NCBI RefSeq assembly: GCF_038502225.1
Contig: NC_091303.1
Coordinates: forward strand, 31,909,424-31,973,423
Direction of reading: 5' to 3'
DNA from: Cherax quadricarinatus
Taxonomy: Eukaryota > Arthropoda > Malacostraca > Decapoda > Parastacidae
DNA length: 64,000 nucleotides
Shown: positions 12,301-26,700 of the stretch, piece by piece
Layout of the letters: each line of letters opens with the position of its first letter
How positions within the stretch are numbered: position 1 is the first letter of the stretch
Translations under genes and position numbers: made by a program
The notes under the pieces: model-generated
What the model was told of the DNA's origin: nothing
What the model saw: only the letters and a program-made list of their open reading frames with translations
Databases searched by the model: none

Positions 12301-14898
12301 GGTTTCACCCGCTGTGGGATTAATACAAGGATTCACCCACTGTGGGATTAATAAAAGGTTTCACCAACTGTGGGATTAATACAAGGTTTCACCGTCTGTG
12401 TAATTAATACAAGACTTCACCCACTGTGGGATTAATACAAGGTTTCACACACTGTGGGATTAACACTAGGTTTCACATTCTTTAGGATTAATACAAGGTT
12501 TCACACACTGTGTGATTAATGCAAGATTTCACCCTCTGTGTGATTAGTACAAGCTTTCACCCGCTGTGGAATTAATGCAAGGTTTCACCCACTGTGGGAT
12601 TAGTACAAGATTTTACCCACTCTGGGATTAATGTAAGGTTTCACCCACTGTGGGATTATTAGAAGGTTTCATCCACTGTGGGATTAATGCAAGGTTTCAT
12701 TCACTGTGGGATTAATTCAAGGTTTCACCCACTGTGGGATTAATACAAGGTTTCACCCACTCTGGGATTAATACAAGGTTTCACCTACTGTGGGCTTAAT
12801 ACAAGGTTTCACCCACTGTGGGATTAATGCAAGGTTTCACCCACTCTGGGATTAATACAACTTTTCATCCACTGTGGGATTAATACAAGGTTTCACCTTT
12901 GTGGGAATAATACAATGTTTCACGCACTGTGGGATTAATACAAGGTTTCACCCCCTCTGGGATTAATACAAGGTTTCACATACTGTGGGATTAATACAAG
13001 GTTTCTCCCACTGTGGGATTAATACAAGGTTTCACACACTCTGGGATTAATACAAAGTTTCACCCACTGTGTTATTAATACAAGGTTTCACACACTGTGG
13101 AATTAATACAAGGGTTCACCCACTGTGGGATTAATACAAATTTTCACCCACTGTGGGATTAATACAAGGTTTCATCCACTGTGGGAATATTACAACGTTT
13201 CACCCACTGCGGGATTAATACAAGGTTTCACACACTATGGGATTAATACAAGGTTTCACCCACTGTGGGATTAATACAAGGTTTCACCCACTGTGGAATT
13301 AATACAAGGTTTCACCCACTGTGGGATTATTACGAGGTTTCACCCTCGCGGGATTAATACAAGGTTTCACACACTATGAGATTAATACAAGGTTTCACCC
13401 ACTGTGGGATTAATACAAGGTGTCATCCACTGTGGAATTAATACAAGGTTTCACTCACTGTGGGATTAATACAAGGTTTCACCCACTGTGGGATTATTAC
13501 GAGGTTTCACCCACTGTGGGATTAATAGAAGGTTTCACACACTATGGGATTAATACAAGGTTTCACCCACTGTGGCATTAATACTAGGTTTCACCCACTG
13601 TGGAATTAATACAAGGTTTCACCCACTGTGGGATTAATACAAGGTTTCATCCACTGTGTGAATATTACAACGTTTCACCCACTGCGGGATTAATACAAGG
13701 TTTCACACACTATGGGATTAATACAAGGTTTCACCCACTGTGGGATTAATACATGGTTTCACCCACTGTGGAATTAATACAAGGTTTCACCCACTGTGGG
13801 ATTAATAAAAGGTTTCTCCCACTGTGGGATTAATACAAGGTTTCACACACTCTGGGATTAATGCAAAGTTTCACACACTGTGGGATTAATACAAGGTTTC
13901 ACACACTGTGGGATTAATACAAGGGTTCGCCCACTGTGGGATTAATACAAATTTTCACCCAGTGTGGGATTAATACAAGGTTTCATTCACTGTGGGAATA
14001 TTACAAGGTTTCACCCTCGCGGGATTAATACAAGGTTTCACACACTATGAGATTAATACAAGGTTTCACCCACTGTGGGATTAATACAAGGTGTTACCCA
14101 CTGTGGAATTAATACAAGGTTTCACTCACTGTGGGATTAATACAAGGTTTCAACCACTGTGGGAATATTACAACATTTCACCCACTGCGGGATTAATACA
14201 AGGTTTCACACACTATGGGATTAATACAAGATTTCACCCACTGTGAGATTAATACAAGGTTTCACCCGCTGTGGAATTAATACAAGGTTTCACCCACTGT
14301 GGGATTAATACAAGGTTTCTCCCACTGTGGGATTAATACAAGGTTTCACACACTCTGGGATTAATGCAAATTTTCACACACTGTGGGATTAATACAAGGT
14401 TTCACATACTGTGGGATTAATACAAGGGTTCACCCACTGTGGGATTAATACAAATTTTCACCCAGTGTGGGATTAATACAAGGTTTCATTCACTGTGGGA
14501 ATATTAAAAGGTTTCACCCTCGCGGGATTAATACAAGGTTTCACACACTCTGAGATTAATACAAGGTTTCACCCACTGTGGGATTAATGCAAGGTGTCAC
14601 CCACTGTGGAATTAATACAAGGTTTCACTCACTGTGGGATTAATACAAGGTTTCACCCACTGTGGGATTATTACGAGGTTTCACCCACTGTGGGATTAAT
14701 AGAAGGTTTCACCTACTGTGGGATTAATACAAGGTTTCACCCACTATGCGATTAATGCATGGTTTCATCCATTGTGGGATTTATACAAAGTTTCACCCAC
14801 TGTGGGATTAATACAAGGTTTCACCCACTGTGGGATTAATACAAGATTTCACCCACTGTGGGATTAATACAAGGTTTCACCTAGGGGGGAATTAATAT
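9343..14898. repeat. 28-bp satellite array, right block
   Basis: This is the same 28-bp unit and orientation as the left block, about 198 copies. Several variant strings recur at near-exact multiples of 28 bp. CAATGCCGG monomers lie at about 10912, 10996, 11108, 11500 and 11612. The CAGACATTG monomer lies at 11270 and 11774 (504 bp, 18 units). The CCCTCGCGGG monomer lies at 13343, 14014 and 14517 (671 and 503 bp). Segment 10010-10460 repeats the order of unusual monomers seen at 6290-6660 across the insertion. The array ends at CTAGGGGGGAATTAATATCGG near 14898. Confidence 0.97.
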
Positions 14899-14920
14899 CG
14901 GATTCCGAACTGGGTAGTGT

Positions 14921-15360
14921 CCTGGGACTCAGACTTGGTGAGGGTACTGAGACTCAGACTTGGTGAGGGTACTGGGACTCAGACTTGGTGAGGGTACTGG
15001 GACTCAGACTTGGTGATGGTACTGGGACTCAGACTTGGTGAGAGTACTGGGACTCAGACTTGGTGAGAGTACTGGTACTCAGACTTGGTGAGGGTACTGG
15101 GACTCAGACTTGGTGAGAGTACTGGTACTCAGACTTGGTGAGGGTACTGGGACTCAGACTTGGTGAGAGTACTGGTACTCAGACTTGGTGAGGGTACTGG
15201 GACTCAGACTTGGTGAAGGTACTGAGACTCAGACTTGGTGAGGGTACTGTGACTCAGATTTGGTGAGAGTACTGGGACTCAGACTTGGTGAGAGTACTGG
15301 TACTCAGACTTGGTGAGGGTACTGGGACTCAGACTTGGTAAGAGTACTGGGACTCAGACC
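14921..15360. repeat. 25-bp minisatellite array
   Basis: About 17 copies of a 25-bp unit containing GGGACTCAGACTTGGTGAG followed by a GGTACT or AGTACT variant. It starts 22 bp after the 28-bp satellite ends. The last copies change to CAGACCTGGGAGG and then to a short unique stretch leading into the next array. It is well conserved, with alternating GGGTACTGGGAC and GAGTACTGGTAC types. Confidence 0.95.
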
Positions 15361-15403
15361 TGGGAGGAAGAAGAGTCATTTAGAACTAGAGGAGTTAAAT
15401 GGC

Positions 15404-16152
15404 AGATGGACCTGAGACAGCACAATGGAACATGGACCTGGCGCAGCACAATGGAACATGGACCTGGGGCAGCACAATGGAATATGGACCTGGGACAGCA
15501 CAGTGGAACTTGGACCTGGGACAGCACAGTGGAACATGGACCTGGGACAGCACAGTGGAAAATGGACCTGGGACATCACATTGGAATATGGACCTGGGAC
15601 AGCACAACGGAATATGGACCTGGGACAGCAGAGTGGAACATGAACCTGGAACAGCACAGTTGAATATGGACCTGAGACGGCACAACTGAACATGGACTTG
15701 TGACAGCACAATGGAATATGAACCTAGGACAGCACAGTGGAACATGGACCTGGGACAGCACAGTGGAACATGGACCTGGGACAGCACAGTGTAACATGGA
15801 CCTGAGACAGCATAATGGAATATGGACCTGGGGCAGCGCAATGGAATATGGACCTGGGACAACACAATGTAATATGGACCTGGGACAGCACAGTGGAACA
15901 TGGACCAGGGACAGCATAGTGGAACAAGAACCTGGGACAGCACAGTGGAACATGGACCTGGGACAGCACAGTGGAACACGGACCTGGGACGGCACAGTGT
16001 GACATGTACCTGGGACAGCACAATGAAATATGGATCTGAGACAGCACAATGGTATATGGACCTGGGACAGCACAATGGAATATGTACCTGGGACAGCACA
16101 ATGGAATATGGACCTGGGACTGCACAATGTTATATGGACCTGGGACTGCACT
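15404..16152. repeat. 26-bp minisatellite array
   Basis: About 29 copies of a 26-bp unit made of GACCTGGGACAGCAC, then A(A/G)TGGAA, then (T/C)ATG. Because 26 is not a multiple of three, one 78-bp period reads through all three frames, so several frames on both strands stay open together. These open frames are a consequence of the period and show no coding signal. The array borders a dispersed repeat at 16153. Confidence 0.95.
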
Positions 16153-16520
16153 GATAATGATTTTCAAAACCATTCATTACATCTGTCAGACACTGCAACA
16201 TCATGGGATCTTGGTACAAAGACTTCAACGCTTGCCCAACCTTTGGACGACGACCTACTTACACTAGTGGCAGGTCCCACTGTGATCCCGCCTCCTCCTG
16301 CTTCAACTCATCTCACTGCAGTATATAAGCCACCTCTCTGGCCCTGTGCTGCACTTCCTACAAGAGTGATGGACTGAAACATCGATTCCAGGTTGAGGGA
16401 CTGATTACCTTAAACTTCTACTCTCCTTACCCATTTCTACTTTGTATTAGACTGAAGAAGCCACTGTGTGGCGAAACGTTTCTTCAATAAAGTTTCCCAT
16501 GTGTTGCATAAGTGTCTCAA
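16153..16520 (+). mobile_element. Dispersed decapod-type repeat with TATA box and polyadenylation signal
   Basis: Sequence from about 16153 to 16520 is not tandem. From memory it resembles an abundant decapod dispersed repeat ending in GGCGAAACGTTTC and AATAAAG; no search was run. It has TATATAA at 16322-16328 and AATAAA at 16486-16491, about 160 bp apart, a spacing that would suit an LTR or a short transcribed element. A hammerhead-like core overlaps 16452-16476 and is listed separately. No protein-coding frame is recognised. The 5' boundary is uncertain because it abuts the 26-bp array. Confidence 0.5.
16452..16476 (+). other. Hammerhead-ribozyme-like core (CUGANGA, stem II, GAAA), probably inactive
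   Basis: CTGAAGA (16452-16458) fits the invariant CUGANGA box. It is followed by one extra A, a perfect 5-bp stem GCCAC/GTGGC (16460-16464 and 16468-16472) with loop TGT, then GAAA at 16473-16476. This resembles the catalytic core of the hammerhead motifs described in Penelope-like elements and retrozymes. Against it, the extra A separates box and stem II, no pairing for stem I is evident, and the possible minimal stem III after GAAA has a mismatch. I record it as a structural resemblance only. Confidence 0.25.
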
Positions 16521-16525
16521 TTCTT

Positions 16526-16654
16526 CAATAAAAGTAATGCATAAAAGGAAGGCATATAAAGGGTCTACACCACACCTCACTATCACATCCCACAACAAAG
16601 CAACACCTGACGAGCGACTCATACATGCCTTCCATTGATGCATTACTTTTATTG
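16526..16654. mobile_element. 129-bp foldback (inverted-repeat) element
   Basis: The ends form a perfect 17-bp inverted repeat: CAATAAAAGTAATGCAT at 16526-16542 and its reverse complement at 16638-16654. Inside it is a second perfect 9-bp pair, GGAAGGCAT (16547-16555) with ATGCCTTCC (16625-16633). The centre (about 70 bp) is unpaired by eye. This looks like a small foldback or MITE-type insertion, or the hairpin end of the neighbouring dispersed repeat. No target-site duplication was identified. Confidence 0.55.
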
Positions 16655-16757
16655 TTCCTTGATAATGTGAGTATTCACGAAAGCGATTGGAATTTCTCTA
16701 TTCTTTCTCAGTGGTTGTTTTGCATATTCTGAAATCACCTGTTTACTGCGATCTTAT

Positions 16758-19487
<2,730 letters not shown>

Positions 19488-19489
<2 letters not shown>

Positions 19490-20094
19490 GGATACTAGGA
19501 ATCTTAAGAGAGTAGAGTACCCTTCTTGAGAAGGTGGAGTGCATGAGGTAGTGAAGGTGTGAGGAGGTGGGCAGGAAGGAGAAAGAGGAGGAGGAAGAAG
19601 AAGGAGGAGGAAGAGGAGGAGGGCCAGGAAGGAAGGAGGGAGATGGGGAGGATGGAGCAGGGAGATTGGTGTTGGGAGTTAGAAGGGGTGAGGTAGCTGT
19701 GTTGATGGATGGGTCGTCACCTACCATGATGGCTGTGACGGAGTGGCTGGGAGTGGAAGGTGGAGAAGGATGGAGGGAGGGAAGGGGGAGGGGGAAGGGA
19801 TGGGGGAAGGGGGAGGGAGGATGGAGTTGTGAGGGAAGAGGGGAAAAGAAAAATGTAAGATAGGGAAGAAGTGAAGAGGGACAAAGAAAAATGGAGCAAA
19901 ATAAAGGAAGGATGAACTGAGGAGGTGAGTGAGATATGAGAGGAATGAGACACGAGAGGGATGAAAAGATGGAAAGAGAGGGATGAGACATGAGAGGGAT
20001 GAAAGGATGGAAAGAGAGGGATGATAGGATGGATCCTGCTTCTGTTGCATTGTTGTTTGGGTTCACAGAACTCACCAATAGTACACACCGATTT
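19488..20094. other. Purine-rich non-genic stretch with a short 38-bp repeat
   Basis: The plus strand is strongly purine-biased (GGAGGAGGAAG, GGGAGGGGGAAGGG) over about 19560-20035. Between 19945 and 20035 a unit of about 38 bp built on GAGAGGGATGA and GATGGAAAGAGAGGG is repeated about 2.5 times. Open frames on the minus strand encode Ser/Pro/Leu low-complexity sequence from the pyrimidine strand and show no domain. It may form triplex DNA; this is inference. Confidence 0.7.
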
Positions 20095-20960
20095 CGCTTG
20101 CGGGAGTAGAGGCTCAGCTCCTGGTCCCGCCTTCTAGACTACTTTGGTATCACTGATTTCTGTGTATGTAGAGTGCCTTCATCACTGCATAATCGAAGTC
20201 ATTCCATTTTTCAACCACCCTGAGAGTACAGTAAAGTGTCCGAACATTCTGCTCCTTCTTCTCTGTCTTCAGTTTCCACCTGTGTCCCCTGATACTGACT
20301 CTTAATTCAAACATTCTGTCTCTTTCTTCCCATTCACTTCCTCATAAGATTTTGTATCACGAAATCATGTCTCCTTTATCCTCTCTGTAAGTTTCAGGTT
20401 CAGCTCTTTCCTGTCATCCTAGGTTATATATGTGAGTATAAATGAGAAGCGCGTTTGTCTGGCGCTTAGCAGACGGAGGATGAAGTCTCCAACACGTCTT
20501 GCGGTGAATGATGAACATGGGCTTAGCTCTTAGAATAAATGATTAAGATTAAAATCCTCTCATCCTAGTTCAAGCTTCTTCACATGCTTGGCCAGAGGTG
20601 GGCTCTGTGCTGGGTTCGTGTACTCAATGATTAGTCTAACAAATCGTATATATGAAATTCTGAAAGATTATTTGCTCAAGTTCCTGAATTTTCTGGAATA
20701 TGCTAATCTTCCATATGTTGCAGAAGTTATACAGTGTATCTGTAACTGTGGAGACATGCTTGGTGTTATATGTTCCCTCAGGCCCCTTACACTCTGACAT
20801 TTGCAGCTTTTCCCCGTCCATGCTGCACTATATCTAAATCATGCGACCTTGTATTTATTTGGGTCGCACACGGGAAGCTTTACTACACCTGTAATATGTC
20901 GAGGTCTCCCTGGAGCTTATCACTGTCATCATCTATTCCTTATCTTCTTCTCCTTTGTTT
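20095..20960 (-). pseudogene. Decayed antisense LINE reverse-transcriptase remnant (CR1/Jockey-like)
   Basis: Reading the complement, 20395 down to 20150 stays in one frame with two stops and includes RMFELRVSIRGHRWKLK, then VRTLYCTLRVVEKWND. That matches the pattern (RGH.WKL followed by F..RVV..WN.LP) at the C-terminus of many CR1/Jockey-type reverse transcriptases. Farther upstream on the same strand, about 20930-20890 gives DDSDKLQGDLDILQ, like the D..LQ.DLD.L..W segment just after the catalytic FADD in such proteins. The part between is scrambled by stops and frameshifts. The copy is old and non-functional. Family placement rests on pattern memory only. Confidence 0.5.
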
Positions 20961-21094
20961 TACACCTTCAGAAAACAGTGACACATGTGACTCAATTCTC
21001 TCTTTTTGGTCGTTCATGTTTATTAGTCTGAGGTCTCAACCCTTGTACTGTGTTCCTCGTGTCATTCAGGCAGTCTCTAGACCCACTGAACCAC

Positions 21095-21312
21095 CGAGAG
21101 TGAGGGAGCCAGTATATACAGGCGAGGGAGTAAAGGGACGGTACAAAGAAAGGAAGAAAGAAGAAAGTGGAGAAGTAGTGGTAGATGTAATGCTGGCAGT
21201 GGAAGTAGCAGTAGTAATAGTAGAAAGTAGGGGGAGTAGTTTTATTAGCAAAAGAGACAGAATTAGGGAGTGAAGGGATGCAATAGTAGTGGAAGTTGTA
21301 TTAGTGGTGGTG

Positions 21313-21348
<36 letters not shown>

Positions 21349-21560
21349 GTAACTGAGTGGTAGTAGTAGAAGCAGAAGTGGACTAAGTCTAAGGACAAGA
21401 AAAAGGAGCACTAGAGAAGAGCTAATGACCCACAAAGAGTTGAATAAAAAAACACAGAAGGCAGGGAAACTGAAGGACAAAAACACACCTAGACAGAAGA
21501 AAAAAGACAATGAAAATTAGGAAAGAAGAGACAGGGAGAGGAGGAAAGGAAAAGATGAGG
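21095..21560. repeat. Dispersed repeat, copy 1 (paralogue of 31265-31970)
   Basis: This shares an ordered series of blocks with the region right of the 24-bp array: a GTGAGG... TATA(C/T)AGGCGAGGG opening, GAAGTAGTGG, TAGTAGCAGAA-type and AGAAAGTAGGG strings, CTAAGGACAAGAAAA, then CCCACAA and AAAACACA. The two copies differ by many substitutions and indels. It contains the triplet microsatellite at 21298-21351 and lacks the SINE found in copy 2. Bases 20961-21094 and 21561-21743 around it show no recognised feature. Confidence 0.6.
21298..21351. repeat. (GGT)n-(AGT)n trinucleotide microsatellite
   Basis: About six GGT units are followed by about nine AGT units. It lies inside copy 1 of the dispersed repeat at a place where copy 2 has only a few scattered AGT triplets. 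Confidence 0.9.
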
Positions 21561-21743
21561 TCAAGTCGCGAGTGTTCTGAAATTTGAAGCATTTGACAAC
21601 GTAATGAGAAAGGAAGACATCTGGAGGGACGAAGCCAGAACTTAGATTCATATCAGGAAAATTGTGTAACAGGGATGCTTCAAGATGGTGTCTGTGAAGG
21701 ATAGAAGAAGGGTAGACAGTTCTAGCAGTGATCTCTAACATGA

Positions 21744-23612
21744 CAGGAACCACAATGATACTGTGAGTCACTTCCAGGAGTCACAGTGATATTGTGAGTT
21801 CCTTCCAGGAGTCACAATAATACTGTGAGTCACTTCCAGGAGTCACAGTGATACTGTGAGCAACTTCCAGGAGTCACAGTGATACTGTGAATTACTTCCA
21901 GGAGTCACAATGATACTGTGAGTCACTTCCACGAGTCACAGTGATATTGTGAGTTCCTTCCAGGAGTCACAGTGATACTGTGAGTCACTTCCAGGAGTCA
22001 CAGTGATACTCTGAGTCATTTCCAAGAGACACGCTGATACTGTGACTCACTTCCAGGAGTCACAGTGATACTGTGAGTCATTTCCAGGAAACACAGTGAT
22101 ACTGAGTCACTTCAAGGAGTCACAGTGATACTGTGAGTCACTTCCAGGAGTCACAGTGATACTGTGAGCCACTTCCAGGAGTCACAGTGATACTGTGAGG
22201 TACTTCAAGGAGTCACAGTGATACTGTGAGGTACTTCAAGGAGTCACAGTGATACTCTGAGTCATTTTCAGGAGACACGCTGATACTGTGACTCACTTCC
22301 AGGAGTCACAGTGATACTGTGAGTCACTTCCAGGAGTCACAGTGATACTGTGAGTTACTTCCACGAATCACAGTGATACTGTGAGTCGTTCCCAAAAGTC
22401 ACGCTGATACTGTGAGTAGCTTCCAGGAGTCACAGTGAAAATTTGAGTCACTTTCTGGGGTCACAGTGATACTGTGAGTCACTTCCAGTAGTCACAGTGA
22501 TACTGTGAGTCACTTCCAGGAGTCACAGTAATAGATTCAGTCACTTCCAGGGGTCACAGTGATACTGTGACTCACTTCCAGGAGTCCCAGTGATACTGTG
22601 AGTCACTTCCAAGAGTCACAGTGATACTGTGAGTCACTTCCAGGAGTCACAGTAATAGTTTCAGTCACTTCCAGGGGTCACAGTGATACTGTGAATCACT
22701 TCCAGGAGTCACAGTGATACTGTGAGTCACTTCCAGGAGTCACAGTGATACTGTGAGTCACTTCCAGGAGTCACAGTAATAGTTTCAGTCACTTCCAGGG
22801 GTCACAGTGATACTGTGAATTACTTCCAGGAGTCACAGTGATACTGTGAGTCCCTTCCAGGAGTCACAGTGATACTGTGAGTCACTTCCAGGAGTCACAG
22901 TGATATTGTGAGTCACTTCCAGGAGTTACAGTGATGTTGTGAGTCTCTTCCAGAAGTCACAGTGATACTGTGAGTCACTTCCAGGAGTCACAATGATACT
23001 GTGAGTCACTTCCAGGAGTCACAGTGATATTGTGAGTCACTTCCAGGAGTCACAGTGACCGTGAATCACTTCCAGGAGTCAGTGATAATGTGAGTTACTT
23101 CTAGAAGTCACAGTGACATTGTGAGTCACTTCCAGGAGTCCTAGTGATACCATGAGTCACTTCTAGGAATCACAATGATACTAGAACTCACTTCCAGGAG
23201 CCACAGTGATACAGTGAATCACTTCCAGGAGTCACAGTGACATTGTGAGTCACTTCCAGGAGTCACAGAGATACTGTGAATCACTTCCAGGAGTCACAGT
23301 GATACTGAGAATCACTTCCAGGAGTCACAGAGATATTGTGAGTCACTTTTAGGAGTTACAATGATAATAGGAGTCACTTCCAGGACTCACAGTGATACTA
23401 GGAGTCACTTCCAAGAGTCACAATGATGCCAGGAGTCACCTCCAAGAATCACAATAACACTAGGAGTCACTTCCAAGAGTTACAAGAATACTAGGAGTCA
23501 CTTCCTAGAGTCATAATGATACCAGGAGTCACTTCCAAGGGCTACAATGATACTAAGAGCCACTTCCGCGAGTCACAATGATACTAGGAGTCACTTCCAA
23601 GAGTCACAAATG
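21744..23612. repeat. 31-bp minisatellite array
   Basis: About 60 copies of a 31-bp unit containing CACTTCCAGGAGT and the inverted repeat CACAGT-GAT-ACTGTG (6-bp arms, 3-bp centre). The rightmost part, from about 23340, is a diverged subfamily in which TGTGAG is replaced by AGGAG and CCAGGAG by CCAAGAG, consistent with edge decay. A periodic TTTCAG monomer (AATAGTTTCAG) recurs at about 22532, 22656 and 22780. The 92 bp to the next array (23613-23704) hold nothing recognised. Confidence 0.95.
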
Positions 23613-23704
23613 AAGGTAAGTCAAAACAATGATTACAAACTCAGGGAAGTTGGATAAGAAGATTCTCCGTGTTAATTACTTGTCAGAGATCTGAAATGTG
23701 AGGA

Positions 23705-26700
23705 GGTGCAGTCCTGGTTATGCAGAGCATGAGAGTACTGGTTACGCAGAGCATGAGAGTCCTGGTTATGCAGAGCATGAGAGTACTGGTTACGCAGAGC
23801 ATGAGAGTCCTGGTTATGCAGAGCATGACAGCCCTGGTTATGCAAAGCATGGCAGAGCTGGTTATGCTGAGCATGACAGTCCTGGTTATGCAGAGCATGA
23901 CAGTACAGGTTATGCACAGCATGACAATCCTGGTTATGCTGAGCATGACAGTCCTGGTTATGCAGAGCATGACAGTCCTGGTTATACAGAGCATGACAAT
24001 GATGATTATGCAGAGCACGACAGTCCTGGTTATGCAAAGTATGACAGTCCTGGTTATGCTGAGCATGACAGTACTGGTTATGCAGAGCATGACAGTACTG
24101 GTTATGCAGAGCATGACAGTACTGGTTATGCAGAGCATGACAGTACTGGTTATGCAGAGCATGACAGTCCTGGATATGCTGAGCATGACAGTACTGTTAT
24201 GCAGAGTAGTCCTGGTTATGCAGAGCATGACAGTCCTGGTTATACAGATCATGACAGTCCTGGTTATGCTGAGCATGACAGTCCTGGTTATGCTGAGCAT
24301 GACAGTCCTGGTTATGCTGAGCATGACAGTCCTGGTTATGCTGAGCATGACAGTCCAAGTTATACAGAGCATGACAGTCCTGGTTATACAGAGCATGACA
24401 GTCCTGGTTATGCTGAGCATGACAGCCCTGGTTATACTGAGCATGACAGTCCTTGTTATGCAGAGCATGACAGTCCTGGTTATACAGATCATGACAGTCC
24501 TGGTTATGCAGAGCATGACAGTCCTGGTTATGCACAGCATGACAGTCCTGGTTATGCTGAGCATGACAGTCGTGGTTATGCAGATCATGACAGTCCTGGT
24601 TATGCAGATCCTGACAGAGCTGGTTATGCTGAGCATGGCAGTCCTGGTTATACAGATCATGACAGTCCTGGTTATGCTGAGCATGACAGTACTGGTTATG
24701 CTGAGCATGACAGTCCATGTTATACAGAGCATGACAGTCCTGGTTATACAGAGCATGACAGTCCTGGTTATGCTGAGCATAACAGTAATGCTTATGCTGA
24801 GCATGACAGTCCTGGTAATACAGAGTATGACAGTCATGGTTATGTTGAGCATGACAGTCCTGGTTATACAGAGCATGACAGTCCTGGTTATGCAGAGCAT
24901 GACAGTCCTGGTTATACAGAGCATGACAGTCATGGTTATGTTGAGCATGACAGTCCTGGTTATACAGAGCATGACAGTCCTGGTTATGTTGAGCATGACA
25001 GTCCTGGTTATACTGAGCATGACAGTCCTGGTTATGCAGAGCATGACAGTCCTGGTTATGCAGAGCATGACAGTCCTGGTTATACAGATCATGACAGTCC
25101 TGGTTATGCTGAGCATGACAGTCCTGGTTATGCTGAGCATGACAGTCCTGGTTATGCTGAGCATGACAGTCCTGGTTATGCAGAGCATGACAGTCCTGGT
25201 TATACAGATCATGACAGTCCTGGTTATGCTGAGCATGACAGTCCTGGTTATACAGAGCATGACAGTTCTGGTTACACAGAGCATTACAGTTTTGGTTATA
25301 CAGAGCATGACAGTCCTGGTTATACAGAGCATGACAGTCCTGATTATACACAGCATTACAGTCCTGGTTATACAGAGCATGACAGTCCTGGTTATGTTGA
25401 GCATGACAGTCCTGGTTATGATGAGCATAATATGCTGAACATGACAGTGCAGAGCATGACAGTCCTGGTTATTGAGACATGCATGACAGTCCTGGTTATG
25501 CTGAGCATGACAGTCCTGGTTATGCTGAACATGACATGACAGTCCTGGTTATGCTGAGCATGACAGTCCTGGTTATGCTGAGAGCTGGTTATGAGCATGA
25601 CAGTCCTGGTTATGCTGAGCATGACACTGGTTATGCTGAGCATGACAGTCCTGGTTATGCATGACAGTCCTGGTTATACAGATCATGACAGTCCTGGTTA
25701 TGCAGAGCATGACAATCCTGGTTATGCACAGCATGACAGTCCTGGTTATGCTGAGCATGACAGTCGTGGTTATGCTGAGTATGACAGTGCTGATTATGCT
25801 GAGCATGACAGTCCTGGTTATACAGAGAATGACAGTCCTGGTTATGCTGAGTATGACAGTGCTGGTTATACATGAGCTGGTTATGAGCATGACAGTCCTG
25901 GTTATGCAGAGCATGACAGTCCATGACAGTCCTGGTTATGATGAGCATGACAGTCCTGGTTATGCTGAGCATGACAATCCTGGTTATGCTGAGCATGACA
26001 GTCCTGGTATATGAGCATGACAGTCCTGGTTATGCTGACAGCATGCTGAGCATGACAGTGCTGGTTATACTGAGCATGACAGTCTTGGTTATGCAGAGCA
26101 TGACAGTCCTGGTTATGCAGAGCATGACAGTCCTGGTTATGCAGAGCATGAGTGTCCTGGTTATACAGAGCACGACAGTCCTGGTTAGGCTGAGCATGAC
26201 AGTCCTGGTTTTGCTGAGCATGACAGTACTGGTTATGCAGAGCATGACAGTAAAAGTTATGCTGAGCATGACAGTCCTGGTTATGCAGAGCATGACAGTC
26301 CTGGTTATACAGATCATGACAGTCCTGGTTATGCAGAGCATGACAGTCCTGGTTATGCAGAGCATGACAGTCCTGGTTATGCAGAGCATGACAGTCCTGG
26401 TTATACAGAGCACGACAGTCGTGGTTATGCTGAGCATGACAGTCCTGGTTATGTTGAGCATGACAGTCCTTTTTATGTTGGGCATGAGAGTCCTGGTTAT
26501 GCTGAGCATGACAGTCATGATTATGCAGAGCTTGACAATCCTGGTTATGCAGAGCATGACAGTCCTTGTTATGCTGAACATGACAGTCCTGGTTATGCTG
26601 AGCATGACAGTACTGGTTATGCTGAGCATGACAGTGCTGGTTATACAGAGCATGACAGTCCTGGTTATACAGAGCATGACAGTCCTGGTTATACAGAGCA

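Noticed and set aside
15310..16377. Repeat proteins in the 26-bp array
   Set aside because: The 26-bp period forces all three frames to cycle through the same sequence, so openness in many frames is automatic.
16452..16476. Active hammerhead ribozyme
   Set aside because: There is an extra base between the CUGANGA box and stem II, stem I is not formed, and stem III has a mismatch. Kept only as a structural resemblance.
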